Assembly: GCF_001886815.1 (NCBI RefSeq)
Contig: NZ_CP018099.1
Location: 3,594,501-3,658,500 of the forward strand
Direction: 5' to 3'
DNA length: 64,000 nt
Source of the DNA: Caldithrix abyssi DSM 13497
GTDB taxonomy: Bacteria; Calditrichota; Calditrichia; Calditrichales; Calditrichaceae
A program made the translations under genes and the position numbers. Position 1 is the first letter of the stretch, and every line of letters starts with the position of its first letter. A model generated the notes under the pieces. That model was not told the DNA's origin. It was given only the letters and a program-made list of their open reading frames with translations, and did no database searches. Shown piece after piece: positions 19,708-28,699 of this stretch.

Positions 19708-20577
19708 TTAACTTTCTTTTAATGCCTCGGCGCCGCTGACAATCTCAGAGATTTCTGTAGTGATGGACGCCTGACGCGATCTATTGTAAAAAATGGTCAA
19801 TTGATGAACCATTTCCTCGGCGTTTTCTGTAGCGTTTTCCATGGCTGTCATTCTTGCGCCCTGCTCGGCGGCATTGCTTTCTAACAGAATGCGCCATGTT
19901 TGTACGCGCAAATGGCGGGGAATAACCGCATTTAAAATGGTTTCTTTATCCGGTTCATACAAAAAATCCACCTGCTCAGAACTTTTAACCATCTCCTCAT
20001 CCGGCACAAAGGGCAAAAACTGCTCAACAATTACATTTTGCTGTACAGCCGATTTGAATTCATTGTAAATAAATTCAACACGATCGAACCGCTGCTCCTG
20101 GTAGATGCGCAGGATGGTGTCTGTCACTTCCACGGCATCGTGGAAGTTTAAATCGTTAAAGAAATTAATCTTACTGGTGTTAATTGTCACCGGCCTTTTT
20201 CGGAAATATTCCAGCCCTTTGCGTCCCACTAAATAGAGTTCCACTTCGGTGTCCTGATATTCCTGAACTCTTTCATGGGCGCGACGGATAATATTGTGAT
20301 TGAACGCGCCGCACAGGCCGCGGTCAGCGGTAACCACCACCAACAGCACTTTTTGCACCGGCCGATGGATCATTAATGGGACTTCCTTCTTATCGCCCAT
20401 AAGAGCCGTTAAGTGCGCTATCAGATCACGCAGTTCATAGGAATAGGGCCTGAAGGCGACGATATTTTCCTGAGCTTTGCGCAATTTGGCCGCCGCGACC
20501 ATTTTCATCGCTTTGGTAATTTGCTGCGTACTTCGGACGCTGGCAATTCTTTTCCGGATTTCCCGCAGGTTTGCCAT
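19708..20577 (-). CDS. atpG: F-type ATP synthase gamma subunit
   Basis: A 289-residue rotor-shaft subunit. The terminal coiled-coil helices are recognisable: 'LREIRKRIASVRSTQQITKAMKMVAAAKLRKAQ' by position at residues 3-36, and the C-terminal 'MTAMENATENAEEMV' to 'RQASITTEISEIVSGAEAL' near 242-285. The middle has 'DRGLCGAFNHNI', typical of gamma. Length is normal, with no insertion like that of photosynthetic enzymes. It starts 2 bp after the atpA stop codon. Confidence 0.97.
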   Translation of the reverse strand: MANLREIRKRIASVRSTQQITKAMKMVAAAKLRKAQENIVAFRPYSYELRDLIAHLTALMGDKKEVPLMIHRPVQKVLLVVVTADRGLCGAFNHNIIRRAHERVQEYQDTEVELYLVGRKGLEYFRKRPVTINTSKINFFNDLNFHDAVEVTDTILRIYQEQRFDRVEFIYNEFKSAVQQNVIVEQFLPFVPDEEMVKSSEQVDFLYEPDKETILNAVIPRHLRVQTWRILLESNAAEQGARMTAMENATENAEEMVHQLTIFYNRSRQASITTEISEIVSGAEALKES

Positions 20578-20579
20578 GC

Positions 20580-22100
20580 TTATTCCTCAACCTTGAAGTT
20601 GGCAATAAATGTTTCCAGAACCTTGTTCATCTTTTCCCGCCACTCGTCGGTCAAAATCTTTTTCTCGGCCACCTCGCTCAACAAATCGGCGTGCTTCATT
20701 TCCAGATACTCGATAAATTCCGTTTCAAAGCGTTTTAAAACGCCAACGGGAAGCTTATCCAAAAAACCGTTTGTGCCGGCGTAAATAATGGCGATCTGCT
20801 TTTCGAAAGGAATCGGTCGATATTGATCCTGCTTCAAGATTTCCACCAGACGTTCGCCGCGACGCAGCTGCTGCTGAGTGGTTTCATCCAGATCGGAGCC
20901 GAACTTGGCAAAGGCTTCCATCTCGCGATATTGCGCCAGATCAAGACGCAAACGGCCGGCCACCTGCTTCATGGCTTTAATTTGCGCATTGCCGCCCACA
21001 CGGGAGACCGAGATACCCACGTTAATAGCGGGACGCACGCCGGAATAAAATAATCCCGATTCCAGAAAAATCTGTCCATCGGTAATGGAAATGACGTTGG
21101 TCGGAATGTAAGCGGAAACGTCGCCGGCCTGAGTCTCGATAATGGGCAGAGCCGTCAGCGAACCGCCGCCCTGATCGTCGCTCAATTTGGCCGCACGTTC
21201 CAGCAGACGTGAGTGCAAATAGAACACGTCGCCGGGATACGCTTCACGGCCTGGCGGACGACGCAGCAGCAAGGAGACCTGGCGATAGGCCCAGGCGTGT
21301 TTGGTAAGATCGTCGTAAACCACCAGCGCATGGCGCCCGCTATCACGGAAGTATTCGCCAATGGCCGCGCCGGCATAAGGCGCAACATACTGCAGAGGCG
21401 CAGGCTCGCTGGCGCTGGCCGCCACCACAATGGTGTGCTCCATGGCGCCGAACTCTTCCAGAGTTCTTACCACCTTGGCCACGGTGGATGCTTTTTGACC
21501 GATGGCCACATAAATACAAATAACGTCTTTGCCTTTTTGATTGATGATGGTGTCAATGGCGATGGCCGTTTTTCCGGTCTGGCGGTCGCCGATGATCAAC
21601 TCACGCTGCCCGCGACCGATGGGGATCATGGAGTCAATGGCCTTGATACCCGTGGCCAGCGGTTCTTTCACCGGCTGACGATAAATTACGCCGGGCGCTT
21701 TGCGTTCCAACTTCATGGAAGCGGTCGCTTCAATTTTGCCCTTGCCGTCTAACGGTAGGCCAAGGGGATTGATCACGCGCCCGATCATGGCCTCGCCAAC
21801 CGGCACTTCCATTACTCGTCCGGTGCGTTTGACCTGATCGCCTTCTTTAATTAAGGTGTCTTCGCCAAATAAGATGGCGCCGACATTATCTTCTTCCAGG
21901 TTGAGCACCATGCCCATTACTTCGTGTGGAAACTCGACCAGCTCGCCGGCCATTACGTTTTCCAGGCCGTAAATACGCGCAATACCGTCGCCAACCTGCA
22001 AAACGGTGCCCACCTCGTAAACATCCGTTTCCTTCTCAAAATCTCGTAACTGTTTCTTTAAGATGGCAGATACTTCATCGGGTCTTACTGCATCACCCAT
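20580..22100 (-). CDS. atpA: F-type ATP synthase alpha subunit
   Basis: A 506-residue non-catalytic nucleotide-binding subunit of the F1 head. The P-loop 'GDRQTGKT' is at 171-178; '[21 protein letters not shown]' near 37-57 and '[24 protein letters not shown]' (with the arginine-finger region) are canonical. Length is standard. It sits between atpH (24 bp) and atpG (2 bp). Confidence 0.98.
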   Translation of the reverse strand: MGDAVRPDEVSAILKKQLRDFEKETDVYEVGTVLQVGDGIARIYGLENVMAGELVEFPHEVMGMVLNLEEDNVGAILFGEDTLIKEGDQVKRTGRVMEVPVGEAMIGRVINPLGLPLDGKGKIEATASMKLERKAPGVIYRQPVKEPLATGIKAIDSMIPIGRGQRELIIGDRQTGKTAIAIDTIINQKGKDVICIYVAIGQKASTVAKVVRTLEEFGAMEHTIVVAASASEPAPLQYVAPYAGAAIGEYFRDSGRHALVVYDDLTKHAWAYRQVSLLLRRPPGREAYPGDVFYLHSRLLERAAKLSDDQGGGSLTALPIIETQAGDVSAYIPTNVISITDGQIFLESGLFYSGVRPAINVGISVSRVGGNAQIKAMKQVAGRLRLDLAQYREMEAFAKFGSDLDETTQQQLRRGERLVEILKQDQYRPIPFEKQIAIIYAGTNGFLDKLPVGVLKRFETEFIEYLEMKHADLLSEVAEKKILTDEWREKMNKVLETFIANFKVEE

Positions 22101-22124
22101 TGATTACTTCCTCACTTTTTAACA

Positions 22125-22658
22125 TTACCGAGCTGTTAATTTTTCGCGCAGTTTATTCAACTGCAAGCGAATACTGTTGTCGATGACAACATCCTGAACG
22201 CGAAGCACAAAGCCGCCTAAAATGTCCGGCTGAACGCGGGGGTACAATTTGACGTTTTTGCCCCACATCTCTTCCAGGCGTTTTTTGATGGCCGCCAGCT
22301 GACTTTCATCAAGCTCCACCGCGCTAACCACTTCTCCTTCAACGATGTTTCGATATTCCAGCATCATCTGCCGAAAATTTTCGAGAATAGCCGGCAAAAC
22401 GCGCAGACGCCGTTTGGCTGCCAGCAATCGTAAAAAGTTTTTGGTCATCGGGTTGGCTTTTTGGCCAATCATCTCTTCCAACGCCTCAATTTTCTTTTCA
22501 TCCTTGATCAGCGGATTTGCCAGATACTGGCCAAGCTCATCGCTTTGGCGCTGCAAATCGCTCAGCAAGAGAAAATCTTTCTCTATCTGCTCCAGGATGT
22601 TGTTTTCCTGAGCCAGCTGGAAAATGGCTTTGGTGTATCTTTTGGCTACTCGGTTCAA
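22125..22658 (-). CDS. atpH: F-type ATP synthase delta subunit
   Basis: A 177-residue OSCP/delta subunit that joins the peripheral stalk to F1. The N-terminal helical domain begins 'NRVAKRYTKAIFQLAQENN', and the C-terminal half carries 'VVSAVELDESQLAAIKKRLE', 'PDILGGFVLRVQDVVIDNS' and 'IRLQLNKLREKLT', the signature end of the family. The gene is in the conserved position between atpF and atpA. Confidence 0.95.
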   Translation of the reverse strand: MNRVAKRYTKAIFQLAQENNILEQIEKDFLLLSDLQRQSDELGQYLANPLIKDEKKIEALEEMIGQKANPMTKNFLRLLAAKRRLRVLPAILENFRQMMLEYRNIVEGEVVSAVELDESQLAAIKKRLEEMWGKNVKLYPRVQPDILGGFVLRVQDVVIDNSIRLQLNKLREKLTAR

Positions 22659-22677
22659 TGCCTTGTTTCCTTAACGT

Positions 22678-23172
22678 TTAATTATTTGTTGACTTTGGCA
22701 ATGTTTTGATGTATTCGTCAACAATTGATTTTTGCTTTTCTCTATCCAGATTTTGCATGATGATCTTTTCAGCAGCGGTTACGGCCAGGTCGGCAATCTC
22801 AGTTTTTAACGAGATTAAGGCGCTCTCTTTTTCCTGCTCAATTTCCTTTTTGGCCTGCTCAACAATCTTTTGCGATTCTTCTCTGGCCTGCACCAACAGT
22901 TCCTGACGTTTTTGCTCGGCAAGCTCTCGGCTCTCTTTCAGAAGTCGCTGCGCTTCGCTTTCCGCTTCGGCCATCATTTTACGATGTTGTTCAAGCAGTT
23001 GCTGCGCTTCTTCGCGCTGCTTTTGCGCATTTTCCAGGTCTTCGCGGATAGCTTTTTCCCGATTTTCGATGGTAGCCAGGATTGGCTTAAGCGCCACCTT
23101 GGACAGGACCACCAGAACAACTAAAAAGGTGATCCACGTCCAGATCATCATCCCGGGATCTAAATTTAACAT
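22678..23172 (-). CDS. atpF: F-type ATP synthase subunit b
   Basis: A 164-residue peripheral-stalk subunit with one N-terminal membrane helix ('MIWTWITFLVVLVVLSKVAL', about 9-28) and a long charged, Glu/Gln/Lys-rich coiled coil. 'LKPILATIENREKAIREDLE' is the usual segment after the helix. Only one b-type gene is present, so a b2 homodimer is likely. Confidence 0.95.
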   Translation of the reverse strand: MLNLDPGMMIWTWITFLVVLVVLSKVALKPILATIENREKAIREDLENAQKQREEAQQLLEQHRKMMAEAESEAQRLLKESRELAEQKRQELLVQAREESQKIVEQAKKEIEQEKESALISLKTEIADLAVTAAEKIIMQNLDREKQKSIVDEYIKTLPKSTNN

Positions 23173-23186
23173 GTTTTAATCCCCAA

Positions 23187-23426
23187 TTATGGTTTAATAC
23201 TTGCCAATAAAAAGCAAACAACCACGCCAAACAATGCAATACCTTCAATCATAGCTGCCGCAATAATCATCGTGATACGAATTGCGCCGCCGGCTTCCGG
23301 TTGACGAGCCGTTCCGTCCATTGCAGCCGCAGCAATTTTACCAATACCAAATCCAGCGCCAAAGGTTACCAGACCTGCGCCCAAACCGGCTGCCAGATAC
23401 GCTAATGCATAAGACCACATACCCAT
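23187..23426 (-). CDS. atpE: F-type ATP synthase subunit c
   Basis: A 79-residue two-helix proteolipid forming the rotor ring. The polar loop 'RQPEA' is at 41-45 and the ion-carrying Glu61 lies in 'AAMIEGIALFG'. Glu61 is followed by Gly, and helix 1 has no Gln or Pro at the positions used by sodium-type rings (which have Gln in helix 1 and Glu-Ser in helix 2). A proton-coupled enzyme is therefore predicted. A 40-bp gap with an AGGAGG site separates it from atpB, consistent with strong translation. Confidence 0.97.
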   Translation of the reverse strand: MGMWSYALAYLAAGLGAGLVTFGAGFGIGKIAAAAMDGTARQPEAGGAIRITMIIAAAMIEGIALFGVVVCFLLASIKP

Positions 23427-23466
23427 TTGTAAAACCTCCTTAAATTATTGTTTGTTGTTTTCTATT

Positions 23467-24315
23467 TTAGTGTTCAGGATTTACGCTCATTCCGATAAAC
23501 AATGCCGAAAGCATCGTAAAAATGTACGCCTGAATTAAAGCCACTAACATCTCTAAAAAATAAACAAAAACGCCAAAGCCCACAGAGACTGGCGAGACTA
23601 AAAATGTTTTAAACAGAATAATCAATCCTAAAAAGGCAAACAGCACAATGTGGCCGGCGACCATGTTGGCAAAAAGACGAATGGTAAGCGCCACATGTTT
23701 GGCGATAAGTCCCATAATTTCTACGACAAACATTAATGGCCACAAATAAAAAGGAACGCCATGCGGCACCAGCGACTTGTAAAAACCAAGCAAACCATGC
23801 TCTTTAATGCCAAAATATTGCGTTGAAAACAGTGTAACAATCGCCAGGGCCGCGGTTACGTTTACATTCCCGGTGGCCGTAGTAAACAAAGGAATCAGGC
23901 CCATTAAGTTGGCCACCAGTATAAAGAAGAAAAAGGTAATCAGCAAGGGCGTAAAACGTTTCCCCTGCTCTTCGCCCATATTGGCAATGGCGATTTCATC
24001 GCGGATAAAAAGAACAATCCATTCCAGCAGCGCGCCAAAACCGACGGGCGTTAAACCCTTACGCCGATAAGCCACGGTAAATAAGGCGATGGTTATTAAT
24101 CCGGCAATCCAGAGCATAACCACATGATTGGTGATGGAAAGGTTTATTTCCGCGCCCAGAATATGTATGGGCTGGAATTGAGGCAAGTGGACCTTAAGCC
24201 CCGGAAGATACCACTCACCGCTATTTTGAACATGGTGTTGAATCCACTCGCTTAAATTTTCACTTTTATGCGCCACGCTATCAGCCACAGTGGTGGTTGC
24301 GCTCAAAATGGACAT
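23467..24315 (-). CDS. atpB: F-type ATP synthase subunit a
   Basis: A 282-residue multi-helix membrane protein forming the ion half-channels. The essential Arg213 is in 'HVALTIRLFANMVAGH', the signature of subunit a, and 'FTPLLITFFFFILVANLMGLIP' marks an earlier helix. The N-terminal ~60 residues form a longer soluble extension than in E. coli, as in many FCB bacteria. It precedes atpE by 40 bp and follows the AtpI-like gene by 3 bp. Confidence 0.96.
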   Translation of the reverse strand: MSILSATTTVADSVAHKSENLSEWIQHHVQNSGEWYLPGLKVHLPQFQPIHILGAEINLSITNHVVMLWIAGLITIALFTVAYRRKGLTPVGFGALLEWIVLFIRDEIAIANMGEEQGKRFTPLLITFFFFILVANLMGLIPLFTTATGNVNVTAALAIVTLFSTQYFGIKEHGLLGFYKSLVPHGVPFYLWPLMFVVEIMGLIAKHVALTIRLFANMVAGHIVLFAFLGLIILFKTFLVSPVSVGFGVFVYFLEMLVALIQAYIFTMLSALFIGMSVNPEH

Positions 24316-24318
24316 AAC

Positions 24319-24702
24319 TTACGATTCCTTCCTTAAGTGGCTATTAATCATCCAAATTTCCCACATTTGATATAAGACGTATAATATAAAAAAAGATATA
24401 ATAAAAGTAAATTGTTCAATGTAGTTTTTTTGCAGCATAAACAGAATAATGGCCAGCAAAGCCAGAACACGAATTCCCATGCCTGTAAAAAACGTTTTCA
24501 TAAACTTCTTTGCTTCTTTATCGATTGTGAATCTTATAATTAAAAAGGCAAAAACGACGTTCACCGTATTGATTATTCCCGAAATCCACAAAGAATTTAT
24601 TTTTTCTTCATTGAACTGTAAAATGACCGCAAAGCCCCAGCTGCTTGCTCCGTAAATGAGCAATATGACCAGCACTCCCGCTAAAAATTTTGTAATGCGC
24701 AT
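24319..24702 (-). CDS. AtpI-like membrane protein of the ATP synthase operon
   Basis: A 127-residue protein with four likely membrane helices (about 4-25, 40-60, 72-90 and 97-117) and a short charged C-terminus. Its position, size and topology match the ATP synthase I chain-like proteins encoded between atpZ and atpB, which help assemble the c-ring. Sequence similarity to AtpI is weak by eye, so the name rests partly on context. It is separated by 2-3 bp from both neighbours. Confidence 0.7.
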   Translation of the reverse strand: MRITKFLAGVLVILLIYGASSWGFAVILQFNEEKINSLWISGIINTVNVVFAFLIIRFTIDKEAKKFMKTFFTGMGIRVLALLAIILFMLQKNYIEQFTFIISFFILYVLYQMWEIWMINSHLRKES

Positions 24703-24704
24703 CG

Positions 24705-24950
24705 CTACTTTCGGTTTGAATGTTGTAATACTTTAATCATATTATAAATTCCAAGCCCAAATCCCATAAAGACGCCCGTAACCACGCCAAAAGGACTGCT
24801 ATCCCACTTTTGATCTAATAAATTTCCAAGATAGCCAAAAAAGAGAACCCCGCCCATGAGCACATAAACAATACTCAGCAAAGGCGCGGCAATCTGAAAC
24901 GCCCGATGGATATCCTGAGCTAATTTTCGTTTTTTTTTATTTTGTTGCAT
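24705..24950 (-). CDS. atpZ: AtpZ/AtpI-family F0F1-associated protein
   Basis: An 81-residue protein with two membrane helices. 'LLSIVYVLMGGVLFFGYLGN' and 'FGVVTGVFMGFGLGIYNMIK' flank a short loop containing 'LDQKWDSSPFG', the family pattern of the small AtpZ/AtpI proteins. They are thought to aid ATP synthase assembly or carry Mg2+/Ca2+. Its start overlaps the end of the bactofilin gene by 14 bp, so the two are translationally coupled. Confidence 0.85.
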   Translation of the reverse strand: MQQNKKKRKLAQDIHRAFQIAAPLLSIVYVLMGGVLFFGYLGNLLDQKWDSSPFGVVTGVFMGFGLGIYNMIKVLQHSNRK

Positions 24951-25341
24951 TGTGTTTCAGGGGCTGCTTTTTGTCAAAAGCTTCATTTTTTGTACCGGCC
25001 CCCATATCCGAAGTTCCCTGAAAAACAGCGCCTTCGTCAATAATTAATTTGCTGGCCTTTAATTCGCCAATCAAACTGGATTTAGACTCTAACACCAGCT
25101 TCTGGCTGACGTTAACCTTACCTTCTATTTTTCCGCCAATAATAGCATTATTAGCCTGAATTTCTCCTTCCACTCTCCCTGTTTCGCCAACGGTTAATGT
25201 ATTTTTGCAAATTATTTTACCTTTAACCGTGCCGTCTATTCTCAGGCTACTCTCGGTGGCAATTTCGCCATTGATAACCGTACCTTTTCCGATGAAATTC
25301 AACTCGCTTGAGCTGCTTTCGGAACTTCCTTTAAATGCCAT
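24937..25341 (-). CDS. Bactofilin (polymer-forming cytoskeletal protein)
   Basis: A 134-residue protein with the bactofilin beta-helix core (about 14-112): 'FIGKGTVINGEIATESSLRIDGTVKGKI', given here as residues 16-43, followed by regular short hydrophobic repeats ('LTVGETGRVEGEIQA', 'AIIGGKIEGKVNV', 'KLVLESKSSLIGELKA'). Flexible Ser-rich and Lys-rich tails flank it. Bactofilins polymerise without nucleotide and organise wall synthesis or chromosome-partitioning proteins. The upstream M23 peptidase and parAB match both known uses. Confidence 0.93.
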   Translation of the reverse strand: MAFKGSSESSSSELNFIGKGTVINGEIATESSLRIDGTVKGKIICKNTLTVGETGRVEGEIQANNAIIGGKIEGKVNVSQKLVLESKSSLIGELKASKLIIDEGAVFQGTSDMGAGTKNEAFDKKQPLKHNATK

Positions 25342-25363
25342 ATCATATTTCCTTTTTTGTAAA

Positions 25364-26158
25364 TTACCGTTCGTTCAAATAGTTAATTGGATTAACCGGC
25401 TGACTATTTCGCCAGATTTCGTAATGCAAGTGCGGACCGGATGTAATTTTACCGGTATTGCCCAGCAGGGCTATAACCTGCCCTTTGCGCACCTGTTCCA
25501 GTTCTTTTACCAGATTGATCTGATTGTGCTTGTACACCGTAATAAAACCAAACGAGTGTAAGATGATCAGCACATTGCCGCCGTCATTCGTCCAGCCTTC
25601 AAAAAGCACCACCCCGTCTGCCGGAGCGCGAATGGGCGTATCGGTTTTCGCCGCAATATCGATGCCCAGGTGCGCATCGCTGATCAGCGACGATGGTTCA
25701 TAGCCGCGCGCAATAAACCCTTCCACCGGAATCAACGACGGGATGTTATTAAAAAGGGACCGTTCACGTCCGATGTCCATCATTTCAAAGTTCAGATCAT
25801 TCCACGATACCGAATCCAGGTTTCCGGATTCTTCAACATTGATGTACCCTTCGAATGATGAACGAATTTTTTTCTGAAAATTTTGCAAGGCGACCAGCTG
25901 CTCTTTTAACTGATCCACTTGCTTCAGGCTTTTAACCAGCTTAAAGTTCTCCTCCTTAAGATGATTGTTCTCTAAAACCAGAGAGCCTAACTTCCAGTAG
26001 GCAATAAATCCTCCGGAAATCAAAAAAAACAAAATAATTGTAACAACGATTAAAAAGCGCACCATTCCGACCGATAGCCTAAAAGAGCGCGATTCTTCTT
26101 TTCCGTCCGGAATGATCAAAAAATTGATATATTTTTTTTGCGGTGTACGATGCGCCAT
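25364..26158 (-). CDS. M23-family (LytM-type) metallopeptidase, membrane anchored
   Basis: A 264-residue protein with one N-terminal membrane helix (about 31-53), a coiled-coil stretch (about 58-95) and a C-terminal LytM domain. The zinc ligands are intact: His and Asp in 'DAHLGIDIAA' and the His-x-His in 'SGPHLHYEIW'. An active peptidoglycan endopeptidase in the periplasm is predicted. Pairing of an M23 gene with a bactofilin gene is a known association in cell-shape control (for example CcmA with Csd1 in Helicobacter). The gene lies 7 bp after parB and 22 bp before the bactofilin. Confidence 0.92.
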   Translation of the reverse strand: MAHRTPQKKYINFLIIPDGKEESRSFRLSVGMVRFLIVVTIILFFLISGGFIAYWKLGSLVLENNHLKEENFKLVKSLKQVDQLKEQLVALQNFQKKIRSSFEGYINVEESGNLDSVSWNDLNFEMMDIGRERSLFNNIPSLIPVEGFIARGYEPSSLISDAHLGIDIAAKTDTPIRAPADGVVLFEGWTNDGGNVLIILHSFGFITVYKHNQINLVKELEQVRKGQVIALLGNTGKITSGPHLHYEIWRNSQPVNPINYLNER

Positions 26159-26165
26159 TTTTCTC

Positions 26166-27041
26166 CTACTCTTTCAATCGTTCAAAGATTTCATACAGAC
26201 GATTCAAATCTTCCGGCGAATAAAACTCCACCTCAATGGTGCCCCCTTCTTTACGGGAGCGAATATTAACTTTGGTGCCGAATATTTCCCGCAATTCGGC
26301 TTCCATCCGCTGGATGTAAACAGACCGCTTGGGTCTTCTGGCCTGCTCTTCTACTTCTTTTTTCTGTTGAAAATCTTTGACCATCTGTTCCACTTTACGA
26401 ACAGACAATTTATTTTTGACCACTTTTTGCCAGATTTTAAACTGCGCGTCTTTATCTTCTACAGAAAGCAGGGCGCGCGCATGGCCCATGCTGATCTCTT
26501 CTTTTTGAACGCTCTCTCTGATTTTGGGAGGCAGTTTGAGCAGGCGGATGAAGTTGGTTATGGTGGAGCGATCTTTGCCAATTTTTTTGGCGACTTCATC
26601 CTGGGTTAGATTACACTCTTCGATGAGACGTTGGTAAGCCTGTGCCTGTTCGATGGGATTGAGGTGATCGCGCTGCACATTTTCGATCAGGGCCAGCTCC
26701 AGCATCTCTTCTTTGGTTTCTACTTCAATAATATATGCGGGTATTTTTTCGTAGCCCAGCTCCGAAACGGCCCTCAGGCGTCGTTCGCCGGCGATCAATT
26801 CGTAATAATTGTCTTTGCGCCGCACTGTAATGGGTTGAATAATCCCGTTTTCTTCAATGGAGGCTTTTAGTTCTTCTAATTTACGAGGATCAAAGTCCTG
26901 CCTTGGCTGGAAAGGGTTCGGGCGTACCAATGCCACTTCCACTTCGGTCAATGACCCGGCGCCTTTTACCGCCGATGCAACCTGTTCTTTTTCCGGGATG
27001 AGGGCGCTCAGTCCCCGTCCCAGTCTATTTGTTTTCTTCAC
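26166..27041 (-). CDS. parB: Chromosome partitioning protein ParB (Spo0J)
   Basis: A 291-residue protein beginning '[12 protein letters not shown]', typical of chromosomal ParB. The CTP-binding/nuclease-like domain carries '[10 protein letters not shown]', 'QPITVRR' and '[10 protein letters not shown]' (GERR motif) and '[14 protein letters not shown]'. A helix-turn-helix follows ('[24 protein letters not shown]', residues about 148-171) and a C-terminal dimerisation region. It binds parS sites and spreads as a CTP clamp. The start overlaps the end of parA by 17 bp. I found no parS in the window. Confidence 0.95.
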   Translation of the reverse strand: MKKTNRLGRGLSALIPEKEQVASAVKGAGSLTEVEVALVRPNPFQPRQDFDPRKLEELKASIEENGIIQPITVRRKDNYYELIAGERRLRAVSELGYEKIPAYIIEVETKEEMLELALIENVQRDHLNPIEQAQAYQRLIEECNLTQDEVAKKIGKDRSTITNFIRLLKLPPKIRESVQKEEISMGHARALLSVEDKDAQFKIWQKVVKNKLSVRKVEQMVKDFQQKKEVEEQARRPKRSVYIQRMEAELREIFGTKVNIRSRKEGGTIEVEFYSPEDLNRLYEIFERLKE

Positions 27042-27792
27042 CGATTACTTCCTCTGCCAGACTGATATAATCCTGACTTCCAACACATACCGCATCATAC
27101 ATGATAATGGGCTTGCCAAAACTTGGCGCCTCGCCCAACCGCACATTGCGGTGAATGACGGTATTGTACACTTTTTCATTGAAATATTCACGCACCTCTT
27201 CGGCAACCTGATTACACAAATTCAGGCGATTATCGTACATCGTCAGCAAAACGCCCTCGATGGATAACCCCGAGTTAAGACTTTTTTGAACCAGATGAAT
27301 GGTATTTAAAAGTTGAGACAACCCCTCCAATGCGTAATACTCACATTGAATGGGGATGAGTACCGAATTCGCAGCGGTCAAAGCATTCAAGGTCAACAAC
27401 CCCAGCGAAGGCGGACAATCGATAAAGATAAAGTCGTATTGATCCCTCACCTCTGCCAGCCGTTCTTTTAAACGATGCTCACGGGACTGGACGTCAACCA
27501 GCTCAATTTCCGCGCCCACCAGCCTAATATGGGAAGGAATCACATCCAGGAAGGGCACTTTGCTTTTGGTAATAACATCCTGCGCGGGAACCTCATCCAT
27601 TAAAAGTTCATAGGTGGAATATTTTTGTTCATCGGGCACCAGACCAATTCCGCTGGTGGCGTTTGCCTGAGGATCGATATCCACTAAAAGGACGCTTTTT
27701 TCGGCCACGGCTATGCAACTGGCAAGATTAATAGCCGTGGTGGTTTTGCCCACGCCGCCTTTCTGATTCGTAATCGTAATTACTTTTCCCAT
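27025..27792 (-). CDS. parA: Chromosome partitioning ATPase ParA (Soj)
   Basis: A 255-residue MinD/ParA-type ATPase. The deviant Walker A 'KGGVGKTT' is near residues 10-17, 'DIDPQANAT' near 40 and '[13 protein letters not shown]' near 120 are canonical. The protein is of chromosomal Soj length without an N-terminal DNA-binding domain. The start at 27792 is chosen because it gives the normal N-terminus '[10 protein letters not shown]' and a GGA lies just upstream; an ATG at 27807 would add five residues but has no ribosome-binding site. First gene of the par-M23-bactofilin-ATP synthase run. Confidence 0.95.
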   Translation of the reverse strand: MGKVITITNQKGGVGKTTTAINLASCIAVAEKSVLLVDIDPQANATSGIGLVPDEQKYSTYELLMDEVPAQDVITKSKVPFLDVIPSHIRLVGAEIELVDVQSREHRLKERLAEVRDQYDFIFIDCPPSLGLLTLNALTAANSVLIPIQCEYYALEGLSQLLNTIHLVQKSLNSGLSIEGVLLTMYDNRLNLCNQVAEEVREYFNEKVYNTVIHRNVRLGEAPSFGKPIIMYDAVCVGSQDYISLAEEVIGEENK

Positions 27793-27833
27793 ACCATCCA
27801 TTTCCATTATTAAATCATATTTTTAAACTTATC

Positions 27834-27862
27834 AATTTAAACCACATATCAAATCAAATCAA
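27834..27862 (-). promoter_or_regulatory. Possible promoter for the parA-to-ATP synthase operon
   Basis: On the minus strand TTGATT (27857-27862) and TAAATT (27834-27839) are spaced 17 bp, four of six matches each. They lie about 42 bp upstream of the parA start in AT-rich DNA. Other hexamer choices nearby are almost as good. Confidence 0.3.
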
Positions 27863-28228
27863 GCGGATTTTTTGGCGAGTCTTTAAAAGAAGTTTGAAAA
27901 AATATTTGAAGCAGAGATTCTTTTAGAATAATTACCTTGAAATATCTGTTTCGCCAGGGGGGATGCGATTTTTTTTCTGTTTTAAAAACTCATCCTCCAT
28001 CTCCTTTTTTTAAGAAACCTTTGAAAAAAATCAGAAAAATTAGAGAATTTTAAACTTTTTATGTTTTGACAAATTTTCTAACTCATCCCCTAAAAAGTTA
28101 ACTTATGTTTTATCAAACAATTAAGTCCCCATCCTTGTCCTGTGGATCTTTTCAAAAGACTCACAGAGCATGAAGGGGGAAAACAGTGGGTGAGTTTTTA
28201 TAAAAATTAATGAGTTCAGTATAAAAAC

Positions 28229-28254
28229 CACGAATTTCACGAATGGACACGAAT
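28229..28254. repeat. Three CACGAAT units at 9-10 bp spacing
   Basis: CACGAAT occurs at 28229, 28238 and 28248. This short tandem-like pattern resembles non-coding dispersed repeats seen in many environmental bacterial genomes. Function unknown. Confidence 0.55.
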
Positions 28255-28376
28255 ATATTGTATGTAATTTAAATAAAAACAATAGTCCCATTTACATGAA
28301 ATTCGATAACAATACCTTTTTAGAGGGGACTCATTAATATTTAAAATGTTTCTTTAAATAAAAAAAGAGAAGAGAT

Positions 28377-28562
28377 GTAAATTATGCCGATTTGCTGAGT
28401 TTTCATCTTACATGATGAGATACAGTTCTATTTTTTCTTTCCGATCCTGGCGTTCCTTTTTAGCTGACGCTGTACAGAAGTGTTTGCGTTAAAAAATCTT
28501 TGTGCGCTTTGTGACTTATTTGCGCTCCTGGTGGTTCGTTTTTGGTTGCGGTTTGGTTGCCC
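28377..28562. repeat. Dispersed repeat, copy 1 (related to 63548-63734)
   Basis: About 186 bp matching the sequence immediately to the right of the insertion sequence at the window end, from GTAAAT to TTTTTGGTTGCGG, at roughly 85-90 percent identity by eye and with about one indel. It includes the element CTTTGTGCGCTTTGTGACTT. The match crosses no coding region. Confidence 0.75.
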
Positions 28563-28699
28563 TGGAATAACGTGGCGTGCGCCAGGAAACAAACGCAAAA
28601 AATACCATGCGATGCGAGAAAACCATAAGGGGCTAAGCGCCGGGTGGCTCCAGAGCAGGGCAAATCAAAGCCGCCCGCCGCGCTTCCGGAAAACTACCT

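Larger units (their letters stand above)
27793..28699. other. Non-coding, AT-rich intergenic region with repeats
   Basis: About 900 bp between the kinase operon end and parA. Short reading frames here do not look coding; one on the minus strand translates a dispersed repeat ('SHKAHKDF'). The region contains three CACGAAT units near 28229-28254, a 19-bp stretch CTGTTTTAAAAACTCATCC near 27977-27996 that recurs beside the insertion sequence at about 61509-61527, and the dispersed repeat at 28377-28562. I looked for DnaA boxes and parS and found only weak partial matches. No clear terminator follows the kinase gene. Confidence 0.6.

Noticed and set aside
28460-28663. Short minus-strand reading frame containing 'SHKAHKDF'
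   Set aside because: It is a translation of the dispersed repeat and lacks a ribosome-binding site; such peptides recur wherever the repeat occurs.
27793-28699. Possible oriC or parS beside parAB
   Set aside because: No cluster of TTATCCACA-like boxes and no palindrome like TGTTTCACGTGAAACA was found; the best DnaA-box match (near 28139) has two mismatches and stands alone.
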